Below, in pieces: positions 36,991-47,000 of a DNA stretch of 64,000 nt; position 1 is the first letter of the stretch, and every line of letters starts with the position of its first letter. Below the pieces are notes generated by a model that did no database searches, was not told where the DNA came from, and saw only the letters and a list, made by a program, of their open reading frames with translations. The translations under genes and the position numbers were made by a program. The DNA comes from Hyaloscypha bicolor E (Eukaryota > Ascomycota > Leotiomycetes > Helotiales > Hyaloscyphaceae). The DNA is taken from assembly GCF_002865645.1 (NCBI RefSeq), contig NW_020194518.1, positions 682,001 to 746,000 on the forward strand, written 5' to 3'.

Positions 36991-37656
36991 TTAACAGAAT
37001 TTAATCCCAGTACAGGCCCAATCCAACCGTCTATAATCCAAGCCATCCATCCGTCCCTCCAAATAACACAACTCCCCCACCACATCACCATTCTCCTCTC
37101 TTTCCCTCCTCGCCTTCCCACTCTCCTCTAGGCTCAAAGCACAGCTCTGCTGATACACCATATCCCTCCGATACGTGTCCCTCGTCATCCACCGCACCTC
37201 CACCTTATCCCCTTCCTCCGTATACCCATCCTCCCTCCTCTCCCTCCCTAACCGCAACTCCAGCACCTCGGCCACTAACACAAACTTCGGCTTCCTAAAA
37301 CTCTTAATAGTTCCCGGCCCCTGAAATCTGACCGCTTCATCGATGTGTAAGTAAGAATTTGAGTTCCCGTTCGCGTCGAGTAGGTCGGAGATGTAGAAGC
37401 GGCCTTTCAACTGGTACAGGGCGTCGCGCTTCAGGCGGGAGCCGGAGTACCGTGCCAGGATGCGGTTATGGGTCGAGTGGAAGGAGGAGATGAGGAGTTC
37501 GAGGGCGTAATAGGGGTACTTTGGGTCGGAGATGCCGTAGGGTGAGGTGTCATGCCAGGAGCGGAGGATGGTGGCGTCGAGGGTGAGTGTGAGGTGGGAT
37601 ATGGGGTGAGAGGGGTGGTCGAATGAGAGGCAGGGGACGAGGGCTGGTGGTGGCAT
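36991..37656 (-). CDS. Conserved-looking hypothetical protein
   Basis: Open frame of 221 aa from ATG 37656 (MPPPALVPCLSFDHPSHPIS). Upstream in-frame codons exist to 37815 but begin with TTG, so 37656 is the likely start. Regular alternation of hydrophobic and polar residues (LTLTLDATILRSW, YPYYALELLISSFHSTHNRI, FVLVAEVLELRLG) suggests a folded mainly beta protein. No signal peptide, membrane helix or catalytic motif is seen. I do not recognise the family. Its promoter carries a three-copy motif (37712-37871). Confidence 0.7.
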   Translation of the reverse strand: MPPPALVPCLSFDHPSHPISHLTLTLDATILRSWHDTSPYGISDPKYPYYALELLISSFHSTHNRILARYSGSRLKRDALYQLKGRFYISDLLDANGNSNSYLHIDEAVRFQGPGTIKSFRKPKFVLVAEVLELRLGRERREDGYTEEGDKVEVRWMTRDTYRRDMVYQQSCALSLEESGKARREREENGDVVGELCYLEGRMDGLDYRRLDWACTGIKFC

Positions 37657-37711
37657 TGTGTTGTTTGTTGAATGTCTGTAAGGAGTAGTTTTGTTTGCTA
37701 GGTTGATGTTC

Positions 37712-37871
37712 TGCCGTGAGGCTTTTGTTCGTTCGCTAGGAACTCGCTCGAATGTATTTTCTTGGCCGGTATGCCGTGAGGCTTCTGATCTTTTCGTTTT
37801 TTGGAGGGATATCAAGTGACTTCTGGGTGAGACAGTCGTTGATAAGGTATAAATAAGATGCCGTGAGGCTT
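37712..37871. promoter_or_regulatory. Three copies of TGCCGTGAGGCTT upstream of a gene
   Basis: The 13-mer TGCCGTGAGGCTT occurs at 37712-37724, 37772-37784 and 37859-37871, 60 and 87 bp apart. These sites are 56-216 bp upstream of the start codon at 37656 (minus strand, where it reads AAGCCTCACGGCA). Exact triple repetition in a promoter suggests a factor-binding site. It could instead be the relic of a tandem duplication. Confidence 0.45.
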
Positions 37872-38403
37872 TTCGGTCTTGGTATGGAGGAAGCAGAACT
37901 TTTTCGCTGGAAACAAGGACAAGCTAAATGAAAGACAACGCCAATTGCAATGGAGGCGAGCTGAGGATGGATGGATGTGGGAAGATGGGAAGAAATGATG
38001 ACAGGACGTTGCCTTGTGCTCTTCTACTTAAGAAGCGGTGTGACCGCCTTTTCAGCAGGTAAGACTCTGCACGGCAGCACGGAGCAGCTTGCTCACCCGG
38101 CATGGACACTGCTTGCCGGTGGGGAAGTTAATCTAAAGGCAAAATGATGGTCGGCAGGATAGATGGGTTTCTGAATGGTACGGCTGGTACCTGATGCAGG
38201 ACCTGGCATAAAATCGGTGTGTGTTGTTGGGATCGAGGATTTCCTGTGGACAGGTTCGGCAGGTTCTTCAGGGAAGGCTGCGCTACGCGTGCAAGGGTCG
38301 GCTCGGCTGGCTGGCTAGCGAAAGAAATTCTAGCGGTAAGGCTGTGATAATAGGGTGCCGATAAATATTGATAACGACAAAGCGACTTCTTTCTTGTACA
38401 GTA

Positions 38404-38441
38404 TAACAACAACAGCAACAAGAACAACAACAACAACAATA
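38404..38441. repeat. AAC-type microsatellite
   Basis: Imperfect run of AAC/CAA triplets (AACAACAACAGCAACAAGAAC and onward) in the 5' region of BCD1, about 90 bp before its start codon. Confidence 0.8.
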
Positions 38442-38528
38442 AGACAGAGCATACGTTTTGGAAATTGCTTCTCTTGTATCAATTTTAAACATAGATTGAA
38501 TCTGCCATGCTCTGACAAAACCTGAACC

Positions 38529-39692
38529 ATGGATCCTCTCCTCTCCTCGCTCTGCTCCATCTGCCACATCGATCCACCCAAGTATACCTGTCCGCGCTGC
38601 TACGTCAACACATGCTCTCTCACATGCTCCAAACGGCACAAGCTATGGGCATCATGCAGCGGTATCCGCGACCCTACAGTCTTCAAACCGATGTCTGAAC
38701 TCGCAACGCCCTCGGGAATCGACCACGACTACAACTTCCTACACTCAATCGAACACCGTCTCGAACGATCTGAGAAGCTCCTCGTCGAGGACATAGACGC
38801 CTTATCGAAGGGCGAATTACAGCGTGCGCGAGCAGGGGAAGATGAAGAGGAATGGAAACGGAGACATGAGAAGGAAGCGCGTGGTGAGGCATGCATTGCT
38901 AGAACGTTGCACGAGATGAAGTGCAGAGTTATCACTGCGCCGAAGGGTATGCGAAGGAATAAAGAAAATACGACTGGTTGGAATCGGAGGCATGGGACGA
39001 TTCACTGGCAGGTTGAGTGGATGAGGGAGGAGCCTGCTGGGAGAACGCTGTATCGTGTGCTCGGGAACCACGCTATTGGGAAGGCATACGATCTGATCTG
39101 CGAGGAGGAGAGGATACTGGCTATGAGCCCTGAGGAGAAAAGAGCAGATAAGAAGAGGAAAGCGAACAAATTCAAGGCGGCACAGGCCAGAAAGGCAAAG
39201 AAGGCGAGGCTGGACGCCGGTCGTCTTCCTCAACTCTCGACTACATCAGTACTGCAGGATCCAGAGCGTAGAACGTGGGACTTTACGCCAGTATACATGA
39301 CACTACCCGAAGCATTGAAAGAGGACTCGCCAGAACCCGAGCCAACAATCCCGCAGAGGAATTACCACCTCTATCTCCAACGACCTCTCACCCCCTCCTC
39401 ATTCCCTAAGGTGCTCGTACCCTTAGACCTTGACAAAACTCTCACAGACCTACTAAGAAAACGGGAAGTTCTCGAATTTCCAACCATATACGTTCTGGGC
39501 CACCCACCGGAGGACCTGCCGGAGAAGTTTATGTTGGAAATGCACTATTTGGTCGCCATTGGGAAGGAAAAGGGAGAGGAGTCGGATTCGGACACTGATA
39601 TGAGTGATTCGAGCGAGGAGCACTTAGGGGATAGTAGTGGCTCTTCGGATGAGGATAGTGATGAGTCCATGGAGGAAGGAGAGATCTTGTAG
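38529..39692 (+). CDS. BCD1: Box C/D snoRNP assembly factor Bcd1 (zf-HIT)
   Basis: Single exon, 387 aa. Residues 9-43 form a HIT-type zinc finger: CSICHIDPPKYTCPRCYVNTC then SLTCSKRHKLWASCSG, with seven cysteines and a histidine. After it come conserved blocks (SGIDHDYNFLHSIEHRLERSE, GMRRNKENTTGWN, IHWQVEWM) and later PERRTWDFTPVY and PLDLDKTLTDLLRKREVLEFPTIYVL. This layout matches Bcd1/ZNHIT6, an essential nuclear protein needed for assembly of box C/D small nucleolar RNPs. The C-terminus is a strongly acidic Ser/Asp/Glu tail. The start ATG 38529 directly precedes the zinc finger. The gene ends about 200 bp before the first hairpin array. Confidence 0.93.
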   Translation: MDPLLSSLCSICHIDPPKYTCPRCYVNTCSLTCSKRHKLWASCSGIRDPTVFKPMSELATPSGIDHDYNFLHSIEHRLERSEKLLVEDIDALSKGELQRARAGEDEEEWKRRHEKEARGEACIARTLHEMKCRVITAPKGMRRNKENTTGWNRRHGTIHWQVEWMREEPAGRTLYRVLGNHAIGKAYDLICEEERILAMSPEEKRADKKRKANKFKAAQARKAKKARLDAGRLPQLSTTSVLQDPERRTWDFTPVYMTLPEALKEDSPEPEPTIPQRNYHLYLQRPLTPSSFPKVLVPLDLDKTLTDLLRKREVLEFPTIYVLGHPPEDLPEKFMLEMHYLVAIGKEKGEESDSDTDMSDSSEEHLGDSSGSSDEDSDESMEEGEIL

Positions 39693-39891
39693 GATTATGA
39701 ACATTATTAACGTAAAAGGTGCGGAATTTACTGCAAGCATTACCCGGTCCATTTCAAGGTTTCTCTTTGAAGATAGCTCTAGGACTGAAACTAGAAGAGA
39801 GGCGAAGACAGGAATGAGAAACCTGACCTGCACAAAGTTCGACCTTTTGGGCTTCCGTGTTGACATGAAAGTTCGCATCCAGAATGTCCCA

Positions 39892-40050
39892 ACAGAGTCT
39901 GGGACAATTGAATAGTTAATTGGCGTGCTAGAATGTTCCAAGGGGATCTAGGACATTGACATTAAGCACCATTCCTGAATGTCCCAGAAAGTACTTGTGC
40001 ATGGAATGGTAAAAAATAGCCTGGAATGTCCCAAGAGAATCTGGGCCATT
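39892..40050. repeat. Array of short imperfect hairpins, cluster 1
   Basis: Four repeats start at about 39892, 39931, 39977 and 40024. The consensus is GAATGTCCCAAG-N-GNATC-TGGGACATT. Each unit is self-complementary: AATGTCCCA, an 8 nt loop, then TGGGACATT. The clearest are 39892 (TGTCCCA/TGGGACA) and 40024 (AATGTCCCA/TGGGCCATT); the third has lost its right arm. Spacing is 39-47 bp. The linkers differ. Part of the first unit overlaps a short open frame that I do not consider a gene. Confidence 0.75.
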
Positions 40051-40252
40051 AGGCTAGAATTCGCCAATTGCCATAAACTTCGGAATTAAGCATGGCAAAA
40101 CGCGAGGCATTTCGTCTGAACTTATAAACCTACACAATACGGCTTTGGAGCTGGTTGAGGCGTCTCTCGCTTAATTCAGGGGCTTTGCCGAGACAACTTA
40201 TAGACAGGCTCAATCCATCAGACTCGAGCTCGCCGCACGAGCCCGGGATAAA

Positions 40253-40659
40253 ATGTTAACGAGATCCGACAATATTCAGTTGTGTAAACGAAGAGTGAAT
40301 ATTACTCAGAACACTGTTGACATGAATGGTCGGATATACAAGTGGCGGGAGGAAACTTCGATCTTGCTTTCCTCCTTCCTCAACCACCGACTCGATCTTC
40401 AACTCGACACACTAACATCTCAGCGTGAGAGCATCACATTTCCAACACATAACATGCTCACTATCAGCTTTTTGAGCGGCAGAGATGCTCCTCAATCAGT
40501 AAAAGCATCCACTGAAGCTCTGGGTACGTCGATGTCTACAACACAATACACAATCGCTTTCTCACGAGACTCACAGCATTAACATTAATGTATCTTAGCG
40601 TGCCTTTGATCCCAGCTTCCATCGAAGCAATATTATATCTAGTCCCTCTACAGAATTAA
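40253..40659 (+). pseudogene. CorA-like C-terminal relic
   Basis: Two candidate exons (40253-40523, 40577-40659; GTACGT...CACAG intron) would give 117 aa. The sequence MNGRIYKWREETSILLSSFL followed by two hydrophobic stretches (MLTISFLSGRDAP and ALALTLMYLSVPLIPASIEA) resembles the last helix and membrane pair of CorA-superfamily proteins. No N-terminal domain and no GMN motif are present. It could be a truncated relic or a small unrelated membrane protein. Confidence 0.33.
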
Positions 40660-40689
40660 CCGACGTCGTATTTCTGGACCATCTGCATC

Positions 40690-41024
40690 TTGGCGACCAT
40701 GACGGCGATTAGTATGTATGTGCTCGCGACCTTCTGCCACCTTGATCTTCGACCTTTCGAAGATTGCAAAGCTGTGGTTCTTCCTTTACATTCACTGACT
40801 AGAGTTCTGACAACTAATAACTGTCAAGGTAATTTCTACTTATCAATCCTTTCGAGTTTACCCTCCCGCGGCACTTAGGTCGACATCCAGCTACTCTCCT
40901 GGCATTCTTTTGTTATGGCGGTGCCTTATACAACTTTGTCAACAATCCTAAGTTAACCCACGAGCCGCCTCAAAACATTAGAATTGGTATCGCTGGTAGA
41001 TGGGAGTGGAATTTGGTAAGCTGA
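40690..41024 (+). other. Coding-like stretch, uncertain small gene
   Basis: A possible two-exon frame (40690-40828, 40879-41024; GTAATT...CACTTAG intron) would give 94 aa, ending FVNNPKLTHEPPQNIRIGIAG plus a short tail. It has acceptable splice signals but no known domain. It may be the continuation of the relic just upstream. Support is weak. Confidence 0.22.
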
Positions 41025-41101
41025 GTACCATGAGGAGATGAGTCTCACCCAAAAGGACAAGAACATAACAAGAATACAATTCTCTTCGTGGCAAACTGAA
41101 A

Positions 41102-41310
41102 GAATGTCCCAGGTGTATCTGGCCCATTGACTGCATGACGAGTTAGAATGTTCCAAGCAGATCCGAGACATTGACTGAGTGATTGGAGATCGAACCGGGA
41201 ATGTCTTAGATGCTCTAGTACATTGACTGCAAAATGGCAAACTAGAATATCCCAAGAGCATCTGAGACATTGATGAGTGAATTTGATCTTGAATCTGGAA
41301 TGTCCCAAAG
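41102..41310. repeat. Array of short imperfect hairpins, cluster 2
   Basis: Five repeats of the same 26 nt unit as cluster 1 start at 41102, 41146, 41199, 41245 and 41298 (44-53 bp apart). The arms are AATGTCCCA/TGGCCCATT, AATGTTCCA/CGAGACATT, AATGTCTTA/TAGTACATT and AATATCCCA/TGAGACATT; the last copy has only the left arm. Several are followed by GACTG. The array lies just beyond the 3' end of the ceramidase gene. Cluster 1 lies beyond BCD1, which converges on it. Confidence 0.77.
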
Positions 41311-41448
41311 TTCTCGAGCTGGTATGTACATTCTATGTTTAATCCCAAGGACCAAGGACAACCACGATGCATTCATTAATGTACATTACCGGGTAGGAAC
41401 AAATTGTCATTCCCTGCGGTGCACAGATGAGCCTACTCGAGCCATATC

Positions 41449-42732
41449 TCAGATATCCTTCTTCGTGTTGGCCCGCGTAGCCGTGTTCTCCAAATATACC
41501 ATGAAAGGCCACGTCCCAGCGCTTGATAGTCTTAGTCCTGCCGAACCCATCTTGTTCCTGCCTTGCGCTGAGCGTAAACACTCAACTAGTCCCATGAAGA
41601 TGTAGACTCCAATGCCTGTGAAGATATGCCAGCTATATCTCGGTCAGCAATGTGCCTTCTCAGAGAGAAGAAGTCGGACATACAAGCCATGGAGTTCTAA
41701 TACCGCTGCCCAAGGCATTCCTATATTTCTCCGAAGTTCTCGAAGGCCATCGCAAGCGTAAAAGTCTATCGCCCAGCACGCATGTCCTGTGACAAAGAAA
41801 GCTGTTGGGTATAAAATTAACAACTGTTATGCAACTATGGGTAATATGAAAATAGAAAAAGCCGAAGAAGACGTACCAATTCCACTTATAGCCATCCACC
41901 TCATCTTCCTCTTCACCGCCTCTCCTCTGTCGAAATTACCAATCAACTTGAAGCATATGTGCCAAAGCCAATAAACCATCCCCGTGAAAACAATCTGCTG
42001 CACGGTGCTCTCACCGGTGGTAGTCTGAGCCACTATCACAACGAGCATCAGAGCACAAAGACTGCCTATCAGAACACTCGGAGCAATTGTGGTCTGCGAA
42101 AATGACAGGAGTCGGTAGAAAACGATAAAGGTAGCAATGAGCATTGAGAATTCATCGCACATCTGTGTCGAGTATTTGAGACTTGAGTGGAACAAACTTG
42201 ACGCGATTCCCAGGTTGATCAGCGCCAGGTAAGCGAGTTTAGATCCAAGGCCATTTTCTCCTAATTTACGGCTGTTGATGAGCCCTTTGATGCCGAGACC
42301 AACTTTAAGGCTTGATTAACTTCTGTGCCATTCTGGTGGAAGGGTGACTTGCTGTATGTTAGGTTAGTGAGCGTGTTGAAGAGCTCTGCGATATATGGCG
42401 TAAATTCATAGTCCTATATCAGGTGCGTCTTTTCAGCCTTGAATCCAACGACAACATCATCCAGATGAGGTTATAAGGCTCGAAAATATGAAGCGATGAA
42501 GTAGAAAACAAAGCCTGGGACCTTGAGACGGGGCAAGTGACAATCTCGTCACAATTTGTGAACCATGAGAGATTATGAGGTAATCAAACGAACCTCCTCA
42601 CAAAAGCTATCAAACATCAGAATCAGCAATCGTCGAACATTGAAATAGGGCTGTGGTGGTGTACTTTAGGGTTGATGAAGGTGGACCCCATGCTGGACTG
42701 TATCCTCCCTCTGAAGAGCGATAAAAGCTCAT
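41449..42732 (-). CDS. Alkaline ceramidase (aPHC family)
   Basis: Six exons (42732-42665, 42606-42594, 42413-42353, 42302-41877, 41801-41684, 41632-41449) give 289 aa, the usual family length. Exon 2 is only 13 nt and supplies the C of Asn23 and FCEE, giving WGPPSSTLNFCEEDYEFTPY. Intron 3 starts GCAAGT and restores TNLTYIGLGI. The expected metal and catalytic residues are present: Ser82, His86 and Asp97 (SSLFHSSLKYSTQMCDE), and His227 and His231 (LHGFWH). The enzyme is a multi-pass ER/Golgi membrane protein that hydrolyses (phyto- or dihydro-)ceramide to a long-chain base and fatty acid. Hydrophobic segments match the seven-helix fold. Which ceramide it prefers cannot be told. The tail after FMGLVE is divergent and its exact end less certain. 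Confidence 0.9.
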
Positions 42733-42881
42733 GATAAATAGACTGGAGCTAACGTCTAAGGAGACCTAATATCGATATGATAGTGCATCCGTTCCGATGG
42801 TAGGGCTGTCGACTTGAAAATGTTCATTCAACGCTGACAAGAACGCGAAATTGCTGACAGGCTGACACGACGCTAGTTCTA

Positions 42882-43525
42882 CAGTCGGTCCGATCCAGAA
42901 GCGACAAAACGGTCGCCCTTTTGGGCCCACAATAACTTTTTACGGAGGGTAACCACAACCCTGATTAATTATTACTAAGTAATCCAATTATAGAGAAGAA
43001 CCAGGCGAAAAAAACGTGTTAATCAGATTAAAATGCGATTCGTGGTTAATTAGTAATCGAGTTTTAAAGTGCACGGACGATTATTACTTTTTGATTTTTG
43101 ACCATACAAAACGCGAAAATTTCGATGCGAGTGTGACGGCGCTGGCTGGGGGCCAAAGGGGGGTGGCTATCACATGACTGGTTTCACCTAGCTAGCCGGC
43201 GTTTCAGTGGTTTTAGCTAGTATTTCCCTCCTTTTATCCCCTTTCCTTCTCTCTCTCCTTCTTCTCCTTAGCTTAGTATTCTCAATACATGGGATTTTCC
43301 TGGATCTTTGAGCCTTTGTACCATTGCCTCGATCCCGCCGTCACAGCGAGCTCGTATAAAAATTATCACGTGTTTTGTAACTCCCGCAATATTAGAGGTA
43401 TTAAAATTCGGAGACAAGGGAATTAATTATTACAAGATATACGATAATTTTGATTAATACGATTTATATCAGTTAGTATTTTGGTAGACTTGTTTTATTT
43501 TGTGGCTTTCGGATCGGACCAACTG
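42882..43525. mobile_element. Non-autonomous Tc1/mariner-type element (MITE), 644 bp
   Basis: The ends are inverted repeats of at least 28 bp with four mismatches. The left end begins CAGTCGGTCCGATCC, and the right end in reverse complement begins CAGTTGGTCCGATCC; both run on to AC-AAAA. Each is flanked by TA (42880-42881 and 43526-43527), the target duplication of Tc1/mariner/pogo elements. The interior is AT-rich at both sides with a GC-rich middle, and has no transposase frame. It is inserted about 150 bp upstream of the ceramidase start codon. Confidence 0.83.
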
Positions 43526-43527
43526 TA

Positions 43528-44069
43528 GGTGCGCCACCAAAGTCACGTGACTAATATATACATTTCAGTTAATGTTGGAGCCATCGTGGTATTAAATCTA
43601 TTTATACCAGCTCACCGCGCGTAACTAAAATCCATCTTTCGACAAGTCTAAATCAGGCTTTTAATCAAATCATCTACTTTCTGAGAAGCTGATGGGAAGC
43701 GTTGACTTGGCTGGTTTGTGTGGAGGGGAGAGAGAGGTTCTACGAAGTGGAGAGTACTGAAGTACCGACCGAAGTAGGAGCCAAAGAGTTGCCAACAAAC
43801 GAAGTGTGTGAACTACCCACTCTTGAGGCTGTAACAGACGAAATTGCTGCAATGATTCACTTTTGCAAAAGTGACATATATCGCACTATGCATCACACTA
43901 GTGGCTTCTCATCAAGACTCATCATTCTACGAACTCCAGCATCCACCTATCTACACCCAAGACTGATAACGAACAGGGGTATCATCATATCTCCCAGACC
44001 CGCAGCAAATGCAAAAGACATCCATTCATCCAATCGCTCCTGTCGCAATTTATGCTCCCAATCAATGCC
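43528..44069. other. Intergenic, no feature seen
   Basis: Short spacer between the mariner-type MITE and the 3' end of the TBC gene. Open frames here are antisense to, or extensions of, that gene's 3' region. Nothing is supported. Confidence 0.5.
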
Positions 44070-47000
44070 TCAACCACGTTCCAACTCAGGTTCGTCCTTA
44101 ACCGGAATCGGCGTTCTAACCGTCAGTTCCCCATTATTCTCGCTCCCGTCGTCATGTGCCAGACTTGAGGTCTCAGAAGTCTCTCTTGCGAGATCGAGAA
44201 TCGTCCCGTTTGCAGCTGCAAGGCGTTCTGCGCGCCGGATAACATTCCTCTCCTCTCGCTGTCTGATGAGGTCTTTCTCTGCTTCAATAGCCTTCGCTCT
44301 CCTGTTCTCAACTTCGTCTCTCTTCACAACCTTTCTCAACCCCTCCGAAGCGTGGATCAGACCATCGATACTGATTGCGTGGTTTGTCATCTGATGGTTG
44401 ATATAGGTGTACACGCTTGCTGGGGTCGAGCACTGCAGTAATTGAGTCTCATTGAGCTTCAGTAAAGCTAGGGCGACTTGGAACAGGAACGTGCTGCCGT
44501 CGTTGGTGCAGAAGACGACGTCCCAGACGCGGAAGAGAGCTTCGGCTGAAAGACAGTCGGTAAAGACGCTCAGGAACCATTGAAAGGTCAGGGCTTCGAG
44601 TTCGATGCCCAAATCGTCAAGGTGTGCGGATAATTTAGGTAAGATCTCAGAGACATAGCGACGAAGTACTTGCTGGTCAGCCCGAGAGGCTAGGAGGCTG
44701 TGGTCGTAGTAGCCTCGTGGGAGTATGCTCTCGATGATACTAGTCAATATCCAGAATGCATCTTCCGCTGTGGGCATAATGAGCAAAAGGCATGCTGTGA
44801 TCAAGTTCATGCCCTGACAGTATCCAACCTCTGCATTCCTTCGAGAGTAAGCCAATAAGACTTCATTCAATTTGGTGACTCCCGGTCCTTTTCTGAAGAA
44901 TATGTTGTCCGTCAAGGTGCGATTGATGTCCATCTGGATTTGCGCGACGATTTGCGGGTCGTCATCTTCTTCTCGTTGGGCTACCAAGTCATCATAGTAT
45001 CCTGGGATGCGGCGAGCAGCAGCCCCTGAGCACTCAGCCCAGATCTTGGCCCTGTAGGAAACGGGTATGCCACCAAGGACTAACGTCTTGAATTCGTTCC
45101 ACTTTGCTCTTCCGACTTTACCTTTGTTACCCAATCCAGCGACGCCAATCATTTCTCCATCAGCCAACGTTGCTTCCGGCATTAGAACGACAGGTCGTTC
45201 AGAGCGGGTACTTGCTGTGGCAGCAAGTGCAGCAGCCGCAGCTTCGCCATCACGCTTACGCTCAGCCCGGACTTTGCGGAGGAAGTCGTTCCACCTGACA
45301 GTTTTTTCTCGTTGGAGAGAGTCGTGAACTTCTCCAAGCTGCTTCAACAATAATTTGACAGGCTCAGTATCCTCGGACGTCAGGTCTGATGATGGAAGCG
45401 GCGCAGAGGTATCAGGCGTGGAGATAGTGGCGTTGTCAGAAGTCACCGGAATAGCAGGTCGGGCTGCAGCAGTGCTCGCTGATGGAATGAAGCCCCTCTC
45501 TTCGGTCATAATTCCCGGAGATCGTGGCACCTCTCCACCTTCCATGACCTCGAACACAGGGATGCCGCCAGATGGAGTGTGAGAGAGGAGTTCAGTTGGG
45601 AAAGTGGCGATTTTCAAGTAGTCCTGCCAACGCTTTGCTGGCTTCCCATCTTCGCCTCTCTCATCAGTTGAGGCAGGGGTATCCGGTCTCTCGTCCTCGA
45701 CGTCCAAAGTAGCATTTCCAAGATCTACTGACATCCCACTCCGAGCACTGCTCAGCATTTCAACACGGCTGCTTCGTTTGTTCTTCTGCATTTTCTCTGC
45801 CTCCCTTTGCCTCTTCTTCCGTCGCTGATCATAAATGAAACCGAAGCGATCAGTGAGATATTCCTGATTGTATTGGTTGTTGTAAATTTGGGTAAGGGTA
45901 GGCGGCTGTGCCTCTAGAGGCAAAATTGTATCCATTTCAACGGGACCGTAATTCTCGGGAAGTACACCAGAGGTATTGCCTTGTGGGCTTGCACCCATGG
46001 TGTCCCATCTCTCTTGGGATGCTCTCAGAGCACCGCTTTGGCCTGTAGATGCAGATGCAGTAGTCCGACGAGCGCCAGGTATCGCCTTCGGAAGTGGCTT
46101 GACCGTGGCTGGTCTGGCAGACATCGTTGTTCTGACGCTCGCTGTTGATGGTGTTCTTCCAGGGGGGGTTGTACCTGTGCTATTCGCACGACCTCGATTA
46201 CCAGATCCAGAAACAACATCTCGACTTGTCATCGTGGTTCCAGCGACCAGCTTCAAGGCCAAAGTAGCGAGGCCAGAGGATGGCTTTCGATCACGATTCG
46301 GTGTAGCGACCTGAACTGACAGACTAGAGGCACGGCTTGTGCTTTGAGCAGTATCAGGCGGTTGAAAAAGGCCGTTCTGCATGATTGATTTTCGACCTGC
46401 TGATCCACTTGTCTGGACTGTGGCAGGTTCGATTCCATTCCCAGTATCTCCATTGATACTACTCGCTTGACTGCTTTTCCTGCTCGTGCCTCCCCATAAA
46501 TAATCCTTCCAACCTCTTTGGGTTGCCGTCGACCTGCTCTCCAACGCTCTCAGGGTATCAGCCGCACGTATCGTAGCATCATTATTCGTCAACTCCCGCT
46601 CCCCGAGAATCACCGTCTCACCCATCGCATCACTCATAAGATCCTCCAGACCCCCTTCCCTAGCAAATGTATCTCTGCCATTAATCGATTCTGTTGGTGA
46701 CTTCTGTTCCCCTTCAATAGCACGCAGTCGAGCCTCCAAGTCCAAACTTGACAATCCGCATTCCAGGATGATCTTCCTCAGTGCACGCTCCCTGTTCTCC
46801 GCCTTGCGCCTGATCGAAGCTATTTGCGCGTCCCTTTGTGCCAGATCTTCTGCTATCTGCCTGATCAGAGCAACAGCCCCATTCCGTGCAATCAATCTTT
46901 CGATGTGCTCGTCGTTTGCATGGTGTATCGCGCCAGGAACATGCTGCGTGGCCAGAGGCGCATCGTCAAATAGGCCCACACGGTTCTGCGAAGGAGACGA

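Noticed and set aside
39892..41310. CRISPR-like repeat array
   Set aside because: The repeats are degenerate and self-complementary, the spacing is irregular, no cas genes exist, and the genome is eukaryotic.
43702..44394. 230-codon open frame on the + strand
   Set aside because: It overlaps the 3' end of the TBC gene in antisense and has no recognisable domain.
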